A stretch of DNA of 64,000 nt from NCBI GenBank assembly GCA_003344405.1, contig NOWV01000217.1, forward strand, positions 51,134 through 115,133, in the 5' to 3' direction. Source of the stretch: Trichoplax sp. H2 (taxonomy: Eukaryota; Placozoa; Uniplacotomia; Trichoplacea). Below, in pieces: positions 13,539-26,100 of the stretch (the first letter of the stretch is position 1; every line of letters starts with the position of its first letter). Below the pieces are notes generated by a model. It searched no databases and had not been told where the DNA came from. It was given only the letters and a program-made list of their open reading frames with translations. Made by a program: the position numbers and the translations under genes.

Positions 13539-16500
13539 TTAATGTACCATACCTGGAGGTACATTGTAACCCTTTTCCAAGCCTAATGGATTAGTGGGTG
13601 TTTTACAGTCCATGTCGGGTTCCTTTCTTAATACGGTATCAACGTCAACAGCACTAAAAAATGCTACGGACTAGAAATCAATAAATACATACATATATAT
13701 ATATATATATAAGTATACGGATATATGCATTATCAGAATGAAAATTAGTTGCAAATTAGTACTCTAGCTGGGTAAGATATCTTTTATTAATAAAGAGACT
13801 GGTATAATGAATTACCAAAGGCAAATCGTAGATTTTTATTTTATGCGCAAACATAGCTCTTGTTAATAAATTTGTAATTTGCAAAGCTAGAGCAGCCCGA
13901 AAGCGATCCTCACTTTTAACCAAGTAGCGGACCTAACCATATGTGAAGGTTACAGAAATATTAAAATAATCAATACAGACTTGATACAGAAATACAAATA
14001 TCATGAAGTTTGAACCTCATCATGGATACTGATGCAAAATCTTCCATCAATGTTGTACTTTTCAAACAGCCATCTCATGCAGACTAATATTAAATGTAAA
14101 TAATCCACAGCAGAGGATTGAACAACCCAATTAATGCGACTTGGTAAATACTAGGGGAAATAAAATTATATCGAAGTTACATCAGCAATGTCGTTATCGT
14201 ATTAATCGCTTCATTTACGCGCTAGCTGAAAACAATGAAAGAACATGTCCAATATTTCATGCATGAAATTATCTACTTACAGCATTACCAACAACTTTAG
14301 GTTCTAAGGCTTGACTAATTCGACATTCCAAAATAGGCGTTTTAGGCTTTTCCGATAAAGCAATTGCTTCCAATGCGTTAAACATTTCTGATTCACTATT
14401 AGTGAAAGTTAAATGAAACTCTAATAAAAACACATTCCTCTGTACTTTTAGACATAATTTTCGAGCTGCCACATGCACAAAGTAACCATGTGCAGTTATT
14501 TATCTTACCTTCCACCAATCCATTGCTTGCTTTTACTCTTAATGTATCTGTAAGGTTCATATAATAATATAAATAGAAACAACATACTGTTAATCTCACG
14601 TCATACTTGTACATACGCTTAAACATTTGTAATATGGCAAATATAATGATATTAACTATTAGTAAATTTTTTCAGCACGGATTTGATATACTGCGCAAAG
14701 TTAAGGCCTCGATAATAAAGAAGTATCTAGAGTACATTATTTCGTGCTTGCTGGTTCAGATAGTACGTTATCACATGCATACTCGTAGTAGTTGAATTAA
14801 AGCATATATTTTACATTGAGGTTATAAAACACTCACGAATCCAACTTTTTGCCCCGGAGGTGTTTACGTAAGATTTCATGGCCTGTAGTATCAATCCAGT
14901 CGTCATCGAGAATAGTATCAGGATCTAATTTCTGCAAAATCTTCTTCCCTTTGCGCGTTAATTTATATCTAAGTGGACATAAAATTACTAATGCTACAGA
15001 AACATACTTCATGTAGTAAATCAATTTTAAAGTAATCAGCTTAAGTTTACATTGTTGTTCCTTTAGTAGAGGCGTATAATATTTTAGCTTTATCGCTTGC
15101 ATCCTCTAGAGTCATTGAAGGATTGAATTGACGCATTAATCTTTGCGCGTAATTTAATCCTGCACCATAAATCCTGCCGTAGTTAAAAGTCTATCGGATG
15201 TAAACAATATTAGCATTAAATTTTCTGGAAATACTTACAAATATCAGTAAAATGCAGTACATTTTATAGTAGTAGTATCTTAGAGTAAATACCTTGGCTT
15301 GATCGCGCGATATGCCCACGGTTTCAGCTGTTTTACTATGGAGATCAGTACCTTGTGACTTTTTACCTTGAAGCGTCATCCATCCAATTGCGGTACAACC
15401 TCAATAATTAATTGATTGAATTATCCATCATATCAATTTCGCTAATCGTGGCACTGCTAGAATCTCATACAGTAGCTAGTACAATATTTGCATTTGTAAG
15501 TTACCATGTGTACGTCCAAAACGGGCATCAGCATATAAAGCCGCAATCCATAATTCCTGACTGTCTACATCTGCTCCGACAAAATGATAACCAGGAGGAG
15601 CTCTAATCATCGCCTTCAGTTCTGATCCAACTCTATTAGCCTTTAAAATATCGATAATGTCATAGATAAGAAATAATTCAACTCCAAGCTTGAAGACATT
15701 TCCTATTTGAAATAATTTATCTATTGTTGACTGTATTTTACTACGTGTAGCACTACGAATAAGAGTTATTAGTTAATAAATACATCACTATTATTATTTT
15801 GGTAGAAGTGGAAGATGATATTATCGAAACTATCAACTACAGCATTGGTAGATTGGCAGCAATAACTACATTATTTATTTATTTATTGCAACTGTACGAG
15901 TGGTTGGTAAATTGCAATAATTACTAATAAACATTTCCAGCACATTTCGAGTAAATTAGCCCTAACTAGAATCGGGATTGTACCGAAGCAACCTAAAGAG
16001 TTAGCTACCTTGGCGTTACTTGCTGTTAGCCATGTGGCTTCCACAGCCCTACGTGTAACAGTCCCTGCCGGTGCAACCGGTGGTAGAATAGCACCGTATT
16101 TTTGGAGTGGCTTGAATTGAGAATGGCTAGAATAATTTAATAGTAAGTGTAGATACTTAAATATAATACTACCGAAACAATACAAAGAGTTTATAGTAAG
16201 AAGAATATTTTTGGCAGCTACTTTCGAATAGAATCGGCAATTTCATCATGTTTGTAATATACGACGAATTGGTTTCTGACTCGATCATGAGCATTCTTCC
16301 AGTAACTAAGCATTAATTTAAGTTCAACTGTACGCTTAGCAATATCACTTCCAAACGAAGTAATTGTGCCATCCTCGTATTGTTTAAGGTAATCCTTTGA
16401 TAATGGGCTTCCACATCTTAAGTGAGAACCATCCTAAAGATATTGTGAAAAGTTTTATACTTTAATACCATAAAACTAACATACAGTGATAGTAATTGAG

Positions 16501-19500
16501 CTAATCATAATCTATGCAAACCTTATGAGGTATTTTGTAGAAATCGACACCAGGAATATCGATCGTATAGGGTCCCAGTAATTTATCTCCTTGTGATAAG
16601 TTACGCCTTGGTTCAAGTTCGACGTCTATTGGATTAAAATAGTCAACTTGACTAGTATCTAATGCTTTAATACATGCTTGGCCATCATGGCTATTATTTT
16701 TGCGCTCTTTGAGTATTTTTAACCAAGATCTATTAAATCAGGACAGTAACGATATTGTTTTTATAGAAAATTTAATCATCACAATTTCATGCTTATATTC
16801 CAAACAATATCATTTAGGGTATGTTACTTGACAGGGAATTGTAACTTTTGTTTGTCGGTATCTCCGTCACCGCATTTTTCCTTATGTGATGTCCCGTATA
16901 ACGTTTCATCTGTAGAAAGACAAATATCAACACTTGCTTATCAGATAAAGAGTCAGTATGTCTTAATATTAAACTATGATTTGATTAATGATTACAAACC
17001 TGCTATTGCATCTTGGCGTAATACTAAATAACCCCAACCATACTTTTTATCATAATATACAGGATTATTGTTGTAAGCTAAACGTAGTAGTAAAGGTACG
17101 ATACGTTTAGTTGGGCTGATGTTGACAGGTGAAGATCTCCATTTAGAATTTAGTTCTGATTTGATATATAATGGAGGGCATAAATCTGCGTACCAACTAG
17201 GGATACGATAACAATGTTAACATTTGGTACACAATGTAGTGCCATTTACAGTATTAACTTTAAGCTTACTCTGGGTAGCCACTTTTTTGCGATCCCCTTT
17301 TCGCATGCAATCTTTCTTTCTGTAACGTTAGTCGTTCCTCCAGTATTTTATCATCAATATTTTCTGTTAGCTCTCCCGTTATAGTTTTTAGTAGTTTTTT
17401 TGAAATATTAGATAAACTCTTTAAACTGTTACGTTTAATATTCCAGTTTAAGCTCCATAGCCAAGGATCATCGCGGAATCTAGTAGTATGAGAGATTAAG
17501 ACATTTTTTATTACTAATATTTAAGTTAAAGTACATATTTACAGGCATGAATCATTTGCGATATAAAGTTAGTATCGATATTACAAGTAGTTGATACCAC
17601 ATAAAGATCAAAAAGTAATAACTAGACGATATTTAAAATTTGAAGGTTATCATCAATCCTTTGGAGTCCAATTTTTTTATTGGAGAATGAGTGCAATTCT
17701 ATAGAAAGGTATATCATCGTCTCTTCTTTTAAACAAATTCCAACATTTTTAAACATATGCCGTTACAAATTAAATATACACGTACAGAACTTGTATAATT
17801 CAAGCTATTTATAAAAAGCTACAGTCTCTGCATGTTCAGTAGCTTACCTATCGTTCCGGAGTAAATGACAAGCATCATCAGCTAAATGTTTCAACAGCGT
17901 ATTCAATTCGTTTTCTAAGTCCTGATAGGTATATTCGACAGTATTCAAATAGTATTGCCAACTTTCATCTACCGGTAAAAATATCGAACTCATTTCCAGC
18001 ATGCCAGCAAATGAGACTGGATGCGGACATCGTAGGAGGAATAGTTTGTAGACATTTTTTAATACAACGTGTGTAGCATAGACGTCAGTTGCACAATATT
18101 CCATCAAAGTCTACAGTACGAATACGAATTGACAATTTTATTGAACGTTGAATGAAATTTATTAATATGATGAAAACTAGTGAACATACCACAGCGCTAA
18201 CATGAACATAACCAGAAAGTTTTACCTGAAAATTATCTTTGATATCTCTCATGCTTCCTTTAATAAGAATGTCTACTGGCGATTTGTCTAACGTATTATT
18301 TGTATATAGAGTGTAAATATCAGCTAAACTACTAGGACAGCTAAGTTTTGCCCAAAATGCTTCTTTATTTGTGTCGCCGTTGGCATCATGATCGCCATTA
18401 TTCATTTTCTTCCAGTTACCCCTTTGGATACTTGTTAATCCTCCAACACAATTATGTAAGCTCATTGTGTCGAGGAATACTGTATTACCAGACTATAAGA
18501 GCATTGATTATCAGAAATATTGTTGTATACTCTAGTTTTACAACTTTCTCTATTCGTCGTTTCTATTTTTTGCTACGATATTAATTTAAAAGAAGTAATG
18601 TTCTACTTTATTAATATTAATATTAAAAATGCATGTTACATAAATTAATTTATCGATAGCATTATTTATTGACAGCATAAGGTGTATGCATAGTTACACG
18701 TACCTCAATATTGTACTGTTCACGAATATAAGATCTATCGTAGCCAATATTATGTCCAACAATTAATTTTTTCAGATGGTTCTTTTTCTGACTATTATGT
18801 CCCTTTTGATTCGCTTCCATGGGTATTAAATCTTTCAAAGTATTATCGTGCTTCCAGCCTAGTCTTAAGTCATCAAGAATTAAATGATGACTAACCCAAG
18901 AGTACCAATGAGTTGGTGATACAGCCGTGGCCATAACAGGTATTCTACCGTTCATTACTGAAGTTTCTACATCAAATACTAGGGCTTCCTCATCTGCATG
19001 GAGTAGACAGATAGATAGTTACTGCATGATAACCTTTATTACTTATAGGATAGATTTAGGTTGATATAAAGAATAAGGAGCAAAGACTAATAGAAGATTA
19101 AAGCTCGGACGCTTGGTGATGCATTACTGAATAAAACAGTATCACTTAGAAGCAGTTTATGAAAGCCAATTAATCTGCTTACTGCTTTAGTATAGCTCCA
19201 ATACTGTAGCTACTTATGTTGATTAGTGTAGCTGGAGATGGCAAGAAATACAACTCTACCTACCAGGGAATTCAACGCTTGTTGCTTGATTACCATCATA
19301 CCGGGTCCAACCAGGTCGGCATTCCCAAGTTAACGGTTTAGACGGTAACGTAGCATCAATTAATCGATCGATTAATATCTTATAATGGGCAATTTGCTGA
19401 TTAGCAATGTACCGAAAATGTTCATCAATGTTAGAACCATGTAATTCGGGTAACTGAAAGGCGACGTCCTCTTGTTTTGAAGTTTGTTTATCGGCTAGGT

Positions 19501-19828
19501 CATGCTGCTGTAGATGATTCTTAATTTTTTCCAACAATTCGCCATCAATGTATTGATCGTGAGCATTGGAGGCATTTTGATCATTACCACGACGAAATAT
19601 TTGCCGATGCAGCGTATCAGATAGCATTTGAATATTAATAGCATTGACACGATGTTCTCCATGTTGGCAGTAAAATCTTTTCCGTATGTATACAAAGGTC
19701 GGTGACCTTGCTGATTTGAAGATGGCTCTCCACATTGTCATTGTCTTTGCATGATTAGTAGCTATAATAGATGAGAATAGAATGGAAGCACGCGTATAAG
19801 ATAATGATTTGCTGTCAACGGAGTGCAT
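13539..19828 (-). CDS. POLG: DNA polymerase gamma catalytic subunit (mitochondrial replicase), 19 exons
   Basis: Family A polymerase that replicates and proofreads mtDNA in the matrix. Exons 5'-3': 19828-19264, 18993-18704, 18492-18226, 18110-17848, 17479-17270, 17196-17000, 16909-16828, 16729-16522, 16433-16222, 16126-16009, 15640-15505, 15399-15293, 15190-15051, 14968-14837, 14547-14509, 14395-14281, 14150-14016, 13932-13816, 13670-13539. Total 1154 residues (vertebrate POLG about 1240). Exonuclease motifs: ExoI FDVET (about 195-199), Exo[11 protein letters not shown], Exo[13 protein letters not shown] (about 379-388). Polymerase motifs: [36 protein letters not shown] ending at about 1072. 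All catalytic carboxylates are present, so the enzyme should polymerise and proofread. The ORF start is at 19828, but ATGs at 19741 and 19735 begin a better Arg-rich mitochondrial presequence ([13 protein letters not shown]). One exon is only 39 nt. The 72-nt intron 17269-17197 contains a stop and must be spliced. Confidence 0.95.
13692..13711. repeat. (AT)n microsatellite in last POLG intron
   Basis: About ten alternating AT units inside the intron between the last two POLG exons. Confidence 0.85.
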
Positions 19829-20722
19829 TCAAATTAGACATTGGGCAGTACGACTTGTATTTGGCATATCGTTTTCAGTTTACGTATCTACTCTTGTGCA
19901 ATTACTGTACCACAAGGATAAAACGATACTAATTTCCACGACAGTTGTCTGTATATACAGTAAGTTCTTAACGCTGTCAGGGATTATTGGAGTCACTAAT
20001 TCATGTCATTGCTCGACAGTATAACGATAGTGATGTGAGAAATGTGTCAGCTAACAAGATGATGAGCTATTGGTGACTTGGCTTCATTATCACGCGTTAC
20101 TCTGTTTGCAATCTAGTACAAAACAGCAATGGATAGAGGAGATTTCTATTGAAGGATCATTTTTCGGCTGACAATGTGTAACTAACTGTTTACGGTTAGT
20201 TTCGTTGATTCATACCAGGGTTAGTTATACTTCAAAGCACGGACTGGTAAGAAGTCCCTGCTCCAAGGTACATCTGGTGGAGATGGAGGTATAAACTACT
20301 GCATGGCTGCAGTCCAAAGTGGACTATCAGCTTTACGTGTGATAAACAGGTGGCTGTCAACATACGGTCTACACTAGTTTTACAGTCAAGGATCAGAGAA
20401 GGTGCAAAGGTTCCCTTTACGAAAAGCAAAAACAATTGATGAATGATAATCACAACAGAACATGATGGTTGGCAATAGCGATTGAACTGCCACATTGATG
20501 CCTTATTCTATTACAACTATCCATCTGCAACATAGCATGATGTTTACCTTTTGTAAGTGCGGTATGCATAAGATTGCGTTTACCGGATCGATTGCAATAT
20601 CAATAGCACAATTTAATCGATTGAGCTAGGCAATCTAGAAAGGCTATGTTGCAGAGGCATTTTGCTAAAGCTGATTCTTTAATTTCCAATAGGCTACAAT
20701 AGACGTTAATTAATATTGACCG

Positions 20723-20837
20723 TGCAGATTCTAGATCTAGATCTAGAAGATGATTTAAAAGGTAAAGATGGACAAGTAGGCAAAGCGACGCTTAGCCTGC
20801 CAGGTCATGCTTCGATTGGATTACTGCTTTCATCCCT
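20723..20837 (+). other. Exon-like open frame, unrecognised
   Basis: The sequence follows an acceptor-like GTGCAG and opens a frame beginning ILDLDLEDDLKGKDGQVGK. It runs to SSL at a strong donor (CTA followed by GTGAGT). An intron of about 70 nt would end at ACTTTAG and continue for STIGGAL before a TAG. The result would be a C-terminal tail of about 45 residues with a hydrophobic segment (IGLLLSSL). I cannot place upstream exons or a family, so this may be chance or a decayed gene. Confidence 0.2.
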
Positions 20838-21464
20838 AGTGAGTGCTGCAAAAATTGTGGACTTGAAGTTACTGTTAATTCTATCTTGATTTATTATTAA
20901 TACTTTAGTCAACGATAGGCGGTGCGTTGTAGCTGCTGGAGCACTTTCAAGAGTTGTCCAAATAGAGATGAACGTGGAAGAAGGAGCTATTTCATATTGA
21001 ACCTTATGCTACAGTACCAAGTATCTTGTGCATCATCAGGCTAGAAATGATGCATCAACTTGATCGATTTTAGTGCTATATTGACTCTTTGTTGATTATT
21101 TTATTGTACCATCAATATCATCTAGGCTGTAGTATACATCTAAGTCTTACTATGGATAATCTAGTTCTGTAAGGACAGTCAATGCAATATGCAATGCTGA
21201 CCTAATTTCTCCAACATTCTCCTGCCAGCCATTGCGGTAACCATGGTGCCAACGAAGCCTTCATAACACATTTACAGTACACAGTACGGTAGGGTATACC
21301 GTACTAAGCACTCGTAACGCGGACTTCCTCAATCCTAGACGATCCTGCAACACTCCTTGAGTAGTTGGCTGGCGTTTAATTTCAGCTCTAATTGTAGAAT
21401 TCCTGGTTAATTAACGATAGAAGAGACTGTGTTTGTCCATAGACTGTTAGAAAATGGCATGGAC

Positions 21465-21510
21465 TACTGAAAAAAGGTCTTGGATTCCTCAAAAAGACCT
21501 TTTTCCAGTA
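21465..21510. repeat. Inverted repeat (17-bp arms, 16 paired)
   Basis: The left arm 21465-21481 (TACTGAAAAAAGGTCTT) and the right arm 21494-21510 are complementary at 16 of 17 positions, with a 12-nt loop. The left-arm flank GGCATGGACTACT recurs near 21667 and inverted near 21890-21910, pointing to a small dispersed repeat family rather than a functional RNA. Confidence 0.7.
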
Positions 21511-21873
21511 TTGCATGGCTTGTCAGAGCAGGTATTTTAGTTGGATACAGTAGCAAGATGGCCAGTTAGCCATTGTAGATGCTAGATCACAGACTGTTTG
21601 CTTACTTTTGAGGGCCTATTTATCAAAGAGAACGATTGGTTCAAGTGGAACGAGCAAGCAGTGATGGCCATGGACTACTCCAAGGTCTTGAATACAATAC
21701 AAGACATGGATACTACGTTTCAAGTTGTTGACAGAATCCATACTGTACTGTACTTGGTTTTGTGTCTACACTATTCATTATCATGATTTTAGGAGGATGT
21801 CAACAGGGCCAGTCGATAGCCTGCAATATAGGATATCACTGATGCTAAGCAGCACAACAAGCATGGACAACTA

Positions 21874-21896
21874 GAAATGACTACAGTAGTCATTTC
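21874..21896. repeat. Perfect 23-bp palindrome
   Basis: GAAATGACTAC, a single A, then GTAGTCATTTC: two perfect 11-bp arms about one base. It sits at the left edge of the ~300-bp tandem array. It could extrude as a cruciform or be a dyad binding site; no function is shown. Confidence 0.8.
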
Positions 21897-22850
21897 CAGT
21901 AGTCCATGGCACAAGTCTCGAATCATCAAGGTTGCAGTGTGCTCTTTTTTATGTGATGAAATTAGTCGTGATAGAATGATCTCATGTTGGAAAAGTCTTC
22001 GTAATGTATCATTCAAGTCGATCACAATAACTAGTAGTTAGTGCCATAGAGATACTGTATACATTACGGTAGGAGCATTTTTCTAATAATGTTTGTATTA
22101 ATTTTCATTATCAAAAACATGGAAAGTTGAGGAAATTCCCGTTTCTTCTATCTCTATGGGTAGTACTAGGTACTGAGTAGGTAGTACACTCATTCAATAA
22201 ATAAGTACAGTAGCCATTTCTAGCAATCTAATTCACAAGTCTTGAATCATCAAGGCTGCAGTGTGCCCTTTTATGTGTGATGAAATTAGTCATGGTAGAA
22301 TGATCTCATGTTGGAAAAGTCTTGCATCATTCAAGCCGACCACAATGACTTATGGCATAGAAAGATACTGAATACAGTAGAAGTATTTTTCTTCCAGACA
22401 TTACTATTTGTATCATCGAAACGATTGCTAGCGGAGGAAATTCCCGTTTCTTTTATCTCTATGGGTAGTACTAGGTAGTACACTCATTCAATAAATAAGT
22501 ACAGTAGCCATTTCTAGCAATCTAGTTCACAAGTCTTGAATCATCAAGGCTGCAGTGGACACCTTTATGTGTGATGAAATTAGTCATGGTAGAATGATCT
22601 CACATTAGAAAAGTCTTGCATCATCCAAGCCGTCCACAATGACTCATGGTATAGAGATACTGAATACAGTAGAAGCATTATTCTTCAAGACATTACTATT
22701 TGTATCATCAAAACGATTGCTTGCGCAGGAAGACATTACTATTTGTATCATCAAAACGATTACTAGCGGAGGAAGACACAACTATTTGTATCATCAAAAC
22801 GATTGCTAGCGGAGGAAATTCCCGTTTCTTCTACTCTTTCTTGATGAGGA
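21886..22850. repeat. Three-copy tandem array, about 300-bp unit
   Basis: Copies start near 21886, 22208 and 22502; landmark spacings are 324 and 294 bp. Each copy has the word AATCATCAAGG, then ATGATCTCA, then GGAGGAAATTCCCG, and ends in CTATGGGTAGTACTAGG with an AATAAATAAGTA tail, except the last copy, whose end is changed. No frame is conserved, so the array is non-coding. It lies within 1.3 kb of the NARS start codon. Confidence 0.85.
22689..22817. repeat. 43-bp unit repeated three times in the last array copy
   Basis: Units 22689-22731, 22732-22774 and 22775-22817 share TTTGTATCATCAAAACGATT with only a few substitutions. The preceding array copy has this unit once, so the local triplication is younger than the larger repeat. 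Confidence 0.85.
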
Positions 22851-23154
22851 AGTGCTAAGTTGTGAGTACAGTCTTGCCACTGTAGTCAAAGTACTGTACT
22901 CTCATGGATTACTATAGAGAGTCCAAATGCCCTACAGTATATTGTTCGGGTGTACGGTACGTTGGAGAGACTGTAGACTGTGGCGAGCACAAGACGGCAC
23001 GCCGGCCTGGTTGGGGCTGCTACGACGATAATACTACCCCAGCGCATCGACCCTAGACGATTAGTTTAACCCTTTCTTCATCCATTTGCCAGGTGAAATT
23101 GTCCATTTTGCTACTCTTGCCTAATTCTCCGTGCCGTTAAGATCGTACAGAATT

Positions 23155-26100
23155 ATGGCCGAAAAAGAAAGCCAAGGTAATGCCTTATTTAACTTTATTT
23201 AACTTTATTTTATAAGGAATGGGATGGAAAAAAAAACACAACGAGATACAATGGAATGTGGTGTATCTTGCAAGACTCGTCCATGTGATGCCATCCATAA
23301 TATCATCTCATGTCATCATCATCTTAGCTCGTAGAGGAATATAGCTAAATTGGCCAGCACCATTATTTTCTTTCTATTCCTCATTCGTTTGAATTTATTA
23401 AATGGGATATGTATGTATTGGATGATCGATCTATACCTTTCTTCTTGATGATAGAATTACCTCCGATTTATACTTCTGAAAAGGAAGGAAGTGATGAAAA
23501 TGGCGATGGCAGCCAAGCCAAACCATTTCAGACATTATTGCAAGTAGGTTTCATTAGCGATAACAAATAGGATCATCAACATAGAGTCTACTCTTGTACA
23601 CAGACATTTTAATCCAGATTGTACAATGTATCGACTTGAAATGATGGATTTATTTTTATATATGCTTATCTTAATCAATGTTAGGCCTATAGGAGTTATG
23701 GAAAAGAACCTTTTCCAGTCATTTATGTTGACAGTAAGGAAGAGGGCCAGGTAAGCGCAACATGTATCTTTCTTAATAACCATCAACAAGTTACATTATC
23801 AATCAAGATGGTCAAAATGGAGTCATAGCAACATTGGACTATAATATCAAATAGTGCGATATTGAATTCTTTAATTGGTTATGATGGTTTATCATCATAA
23901 TAGCGGTGGGCATCGGTTTCCTTGAGTCAATCGAAAAAAGTCTTAAAAATCTGGTATCGAGAGTGTCGAAAAAGCCAGGAAATCGAAAAACGTGAGGTAA
24001 TATATCAGCAAAAATATTGATATCAAAAATCATCTACAGATCTTATCTAGTCAGAAGTCAATTGCACTTTCTTTCGTAGTCCTATAGAATGATTGGGATA
24101 CAAACATTGCATGACAACGTTACTCGTTTCTCCGTAAAACTACTCTTCTTCAGGTAGTCAATTATAGTATACGAGTATTACAGTAATAATCACGTATTGA
24201 ACAACAACATAGCATGGCTTACGCTATACTATCAAGAATATTTTTACGACTACTTTCCATATCAAACAGCAATTTCGTTATAAATCTATCTTTCTATTGT
24301 CTACTCATAGGCAGAAGACGCTGCTCGACGTGAAAAAAATTTAGAAGAAGCCAAGAAAATTGTAATTGAAGCTGATGAATCTTTGCCTAAACCCATTCAG
24401 GTTGACCCTAATGATATCATATTGATAGACCTTCTCTATAAGATTTCAACTTTACTTGCATGCTATAAATGAACTGTAAATATTTCTACTTTATGATAAA
24501 TCTAAACGTCGTGTATTTGTCAAAAAATGAATAGCTCAATAAACTCTTTTACTTACTCAACTATGAATAGATCAAATTACGCGACGCAACTAGCCATAGG
24601 CAAAAGAGAGTTAAAATTTATGGCTGGGTCCATAGGCTTAGAAGACAAGGTATTGAAATACATATCTACTTTTATCAATGAAAACACCCAACAATTCATA
24701 GCATACGCTCTATAATGTTGTTCAAGAAAATTGTAGTATTGACATTACATATATTTATTGATGTAGATTAAGTACGAAGAGCTATAACTAATGCTATTGC
24801 ATTTTATTCTATTTGATGATAGGAAAGAACTTAATATTTGTCTTATTAAGAGATGGAACAGGTTACATTCAATGCGTTTTTAATGACAAACTGGTAAGAT
24901 ACTGGTTATCCTAGAACTAAATTTTTCTTTCAAACATAATACGAGTATTTATGCTTTTGTACTCATAGTTTCAAATCTTAATGTAATTATTTGGCAATAA
25001 TATGAAAATGAAATGAACATTAATCAACTTTGAATGATAATCTAAATTATAGTGCCATACTTATGATGCGCTTACCCTAACTACCGAGTACTCAATTGCT
25101 GTTTATGGTATAATTGAACCACTACCAGAGGGCAAGACGGTATGTAGTACGTCATTTGTTTTCAATCCTTTAAAAGTCATCTACGTAACGTGCAGTTATG
25201 ATTTATACTTAATGTACTAATGTTGCTACGTTTAATGGGAAATCTACCAATAGGCACCTGGAGGTCATGAGCTAATTGTCGATTTCTGGGAGGTTGTTGG
25301 TTCTGCGCCACCTGGTGGACATGACAGTCTAGTTAACGAAGTAATTCAATTCTGTTAATAGAAAATTACAGTAGAAGCTGCCGAGACTACATTCCTACTA
25401 AATTGTCCTATTCTATTAGTATCGTATTAGATCAATTGGATTCAAATTTATCCTTTGCAGTGTATTTATTTTTATAATTATATGAATAGGATTCTAATGT
25501 CGATGTCCAGCTAGATTACCGACATATGATGCTAAGAGGTGATACGGTTAGTACATTTTCAAAAGTGTTTGATACTAATAGCTTACGCATGAATTGTATT
25601 TGGCAGCTCTCTATATTTCATTTTTATTATTTGCTATTATTATGCTTGTGTAGCTATCCAAAATAATGAAGATTAGATCTATAACTGAAAAAGCGTAAGA
25701 AAATATCAATATTTTATTGAAATTTTAAATTTTAAATATTTTTTTTAATTATTATAATAATAACTGAAATGCTCTATTTCGTAGCTTCAATGACCACTTT
25801 TATGACCGAGGGTATTTTAAGGTGCATTAATATCATACGTATATCTAGGAGGTACATTATCACCATTCTAAATTTTCTATTTATATCGCTAAATTGCGAT
25901 ATTGTTCATTGCAGCTTACACCACCAACATTGGTTCAAACGCAAGTCGAAGGGGGTGCAACTCTATTTAAATTAGACTATTTCGGTGAACAAGTGGGTAT
26001 CGTTTCAGAATTTAATGAATATGGATTAAACATAGTTAAATTAATTTGGGGTAACTATTATTGGTGAAGTAAACCTTAACTTCCATTCATATAGGCCTTC

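Larger units (their letters stand above)
19829..23154. other. Intergenic spacer between divergent POLG and NARS
   Basis: About 3.3 kb between two genes transcribed away from each other, so both promoters should lie here. It is somewhat GC-richer than other spacers and contains a hairpin (21465-21510), a perfect palindrome (21874-21896), a ~300-bp tandem array (21886-22850) and a GC-rich stretch (about 22900-23060) just upstream of NARS. A plus-strand exon-like open frame lies at 20723-20837. The minus-strand ORF 20232-20495 has no recognisable similarity. Confidence 0.7.

Noticed and set aside
17197-17269. In-frame stop in POLG between KC and HCYRIPSW on the minus strand.
   Set aside because: A 72-nt intron (GTAAGC...CCCTAG) removes it and joins SGYPD to WYADLCP, matching the conserved POLG HPGWY-LCP block and all phases.
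18085-18465. Continuation of the POLG exon into a longer ORF with a hydrophobic stretch.
   Set aside because: The part below 18226 is intron (GTAAAA donor), and the conserved protein continues at 18110.
24527-24715. 62-codon plus-strand ORF inside NARS.
   Set aside because: It is a shifted frame over exon 24571-24649, whose true frame gives [14 protein letters not shown].
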